Of a DNA stretch of 64,000 bases, positions 63,297 to 64,000 are shown piece by piece. The notes under the pieces were generated by a model. The model did no database searches and was not told where the DNA came from. It saw only the letters and a program-made list of their open reading frames with translations. Position 1 is the stretch's first letter. Each line of letters begins with the position of its first letter. The position numbers and the translations under genes are program-made. The stretch is from Methanosarcina sp. UBA289 (GTDB lineage Archaea; Halobacteriota; Methanosarcinia; Methanosarcinales; Methanosarcinaceae), in NCBI GenBank assembly GCA_002496565.1, contig DAKJ01000009.1:124001-188000 (forward strand). The letters are read 5' to 3'.

Positions 63297-64000
63297 TTAA
63301 GCTTTTTGTTTTCTTCCTACAAAAAACCACTGATCGTAAGTTCCCTCAGAATCGGTATTATCTACAACCTCACCTTCAACTCCTACCCTGAGAAGGGCCC
63401 TGGCAAGAATTTCAATCTCAGGCTTGCTGCTAACAGTAAAAAGTATGAGAGCGCCCTCATTTGCGACCGCAACCGCTTCTCTAATAATATTTATCCACAA
63501 TTCTTTATTGAACTCATAAACAAGCCCTAGCATAAATCCTATCACGGCATCAAAGCTTCCTGGCTCGAAATATATGGAAAGAGCAGTTGCATCCATTACA
63601 ACCGTTCGTTGAGGGTTCAAAACTCCCTGTTCAAGCCCCTGGCAGACTGTACATTTGTTAATTTCTACAGCCAGCGGGTTAAGCCCTAGTCTGTAAAGGG
63701 CAAGTGTGGACATCCCGTTTCCACAGCAGACTTCAAGTATCCTGCCTTTAGGATAAAAATCTTTTTTTTGAAGAAGATCGAAAATTTCTGCCACCTTTTT
63801 CACACGATTTTCAGAAAAAACGCTCCCATAAGACTCGGGTCTGACAGTGCAACCCTGACAGAGATTCCGATTTACAAGCATAATCGAATAGTACTCATTA
63901 ACGGCGTCTCGCCAGCTTTCCGAAGAAACCTCAACATCTCTTTCAGGGAGATTAAAAGTAAGGAGAGAATCTGTAAGAACCTCAAAATCTTTTTTTGAGC
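63297..64000 (-). CDS. SAM-dependent methyltransferase-like protein, 5' end beyond the window
   Basis: The class I methyltransferase core is clear: GRILEVCCGNGMSTLALYRLG (motif I), PLAVEINKCTVCQGL, VVMDATALSIYFEPGSFDAVIG and EGALILFTVSS. The first ATG in the window is at 63881. The same frame stays open upstream to the window edge, with at least 39 more codons (e.g. FEVLTDSLLTFNLPERDVEV), so the true start lies outside. Cysteine pairs CQGC and CTVC are unusual for the family and may bind a metal. The substrate is unknown. Confidence 0.75.
   Translation of the reverse strand, partial: SKKDFEVLTDSLLTFNLPERDVEVSSESWRDAVNEYYSIMLVNRNLCQGCTVRPESYGSVFSENRVKKVAEIFDLLQKKDFYPKGRILEVCCGNGMSTLALYRLGLNPLAVEINKCTVCQGLEQGVLNPQRTVVMDATALSIYFEPGSFDAVIGFMLGLVYEFNKELWINIIREAVAVANEGALILFTVSSKPEIEILARALLRVGVEGEVVDNTDSEGTYDQWFFVGRKQKA

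Overview
The window reads as a chromosomal segment of a cytochrome-containing methanogenic archaeon, almost certainly a Methanosarcina. The support is the membrane-bound heterodisulfide reductase pair HdrE-HdrD, methanogenesis marker protein 9, DmrX-type dihydromethanopterin reductase, the F420 gene cofD, a two-subunit pyruvate carboxylase with its own biotin ligase, archaeal RNA polymerase subunit L, the exosome subunit Csl4, MCM and HerA-NurA. I do not assign a species.

Left part (1-13.7 kb): a minus-strand information-processing block (rpoL, csl4, a METTL5-like methyltransferase, dph2, hpt). It is followed by a foreign-looking 3.1 kb gene fusing a WD40 propeller, a Ras/Roc-like GTPase, a zinc ribbon and a class III nucleotidyl cyclase. 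Next come an exported FmdE-like protein, an orphan MtaA-type corrinoid:CoM methyltransferase, cofD, an HD phosphohydrolase, and an LpdD-like/UbiX pair.

Middle part (13.7-30.3 kb): tRNA-Pro, a 43-residue membrane ORF, two large exported PKD-domain proteins (a TolB-like propeller and a subtilisin), the herA-nurA operon, and a looser accessory stretch. That stretch holds a membrane-tethered Mrr-type nuclease, a duplicated leader sequence, small ORFs, an aldehyde dehydrogenase, a PD-(D/E)XK protein and a PHP hydrolase.

Transport and cofactor part (30.8-42.7 kb): a seven-gene nickel/peptide-type ABC operon with two paralogous binding proteins ends in a SAM-dependent methyltransferase. On the opposite strand are dmrX and the overlapping mmp9-citG-DUF447 cluster, which looks like a tetrahydromethanopterin/C1 cofactor module.

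Right part (43-64 kb): RNase P RNA; two geranylgeranyl-reductase-family genes with a decayed third copy between them; two DUF116 genes; hdrED; a small sulfite reductase; a rubrerythrin-like protein; a ferredoxin with a TrmJ-like RNA methylase; mcm with DUF424 and two coiled-coil proteins; and pycB-pycA-birA. The window cuts rpoL at the left edge and a methyltransferase gene at the right edge.

The strongest candidates for something undescribed are the WD40-GTPase-cyclase fusion, the nuclease locus with duplicated leaders, the twin-receptor ABC operon with its terminal methyltransferase, and the repeat-extended Csl4.
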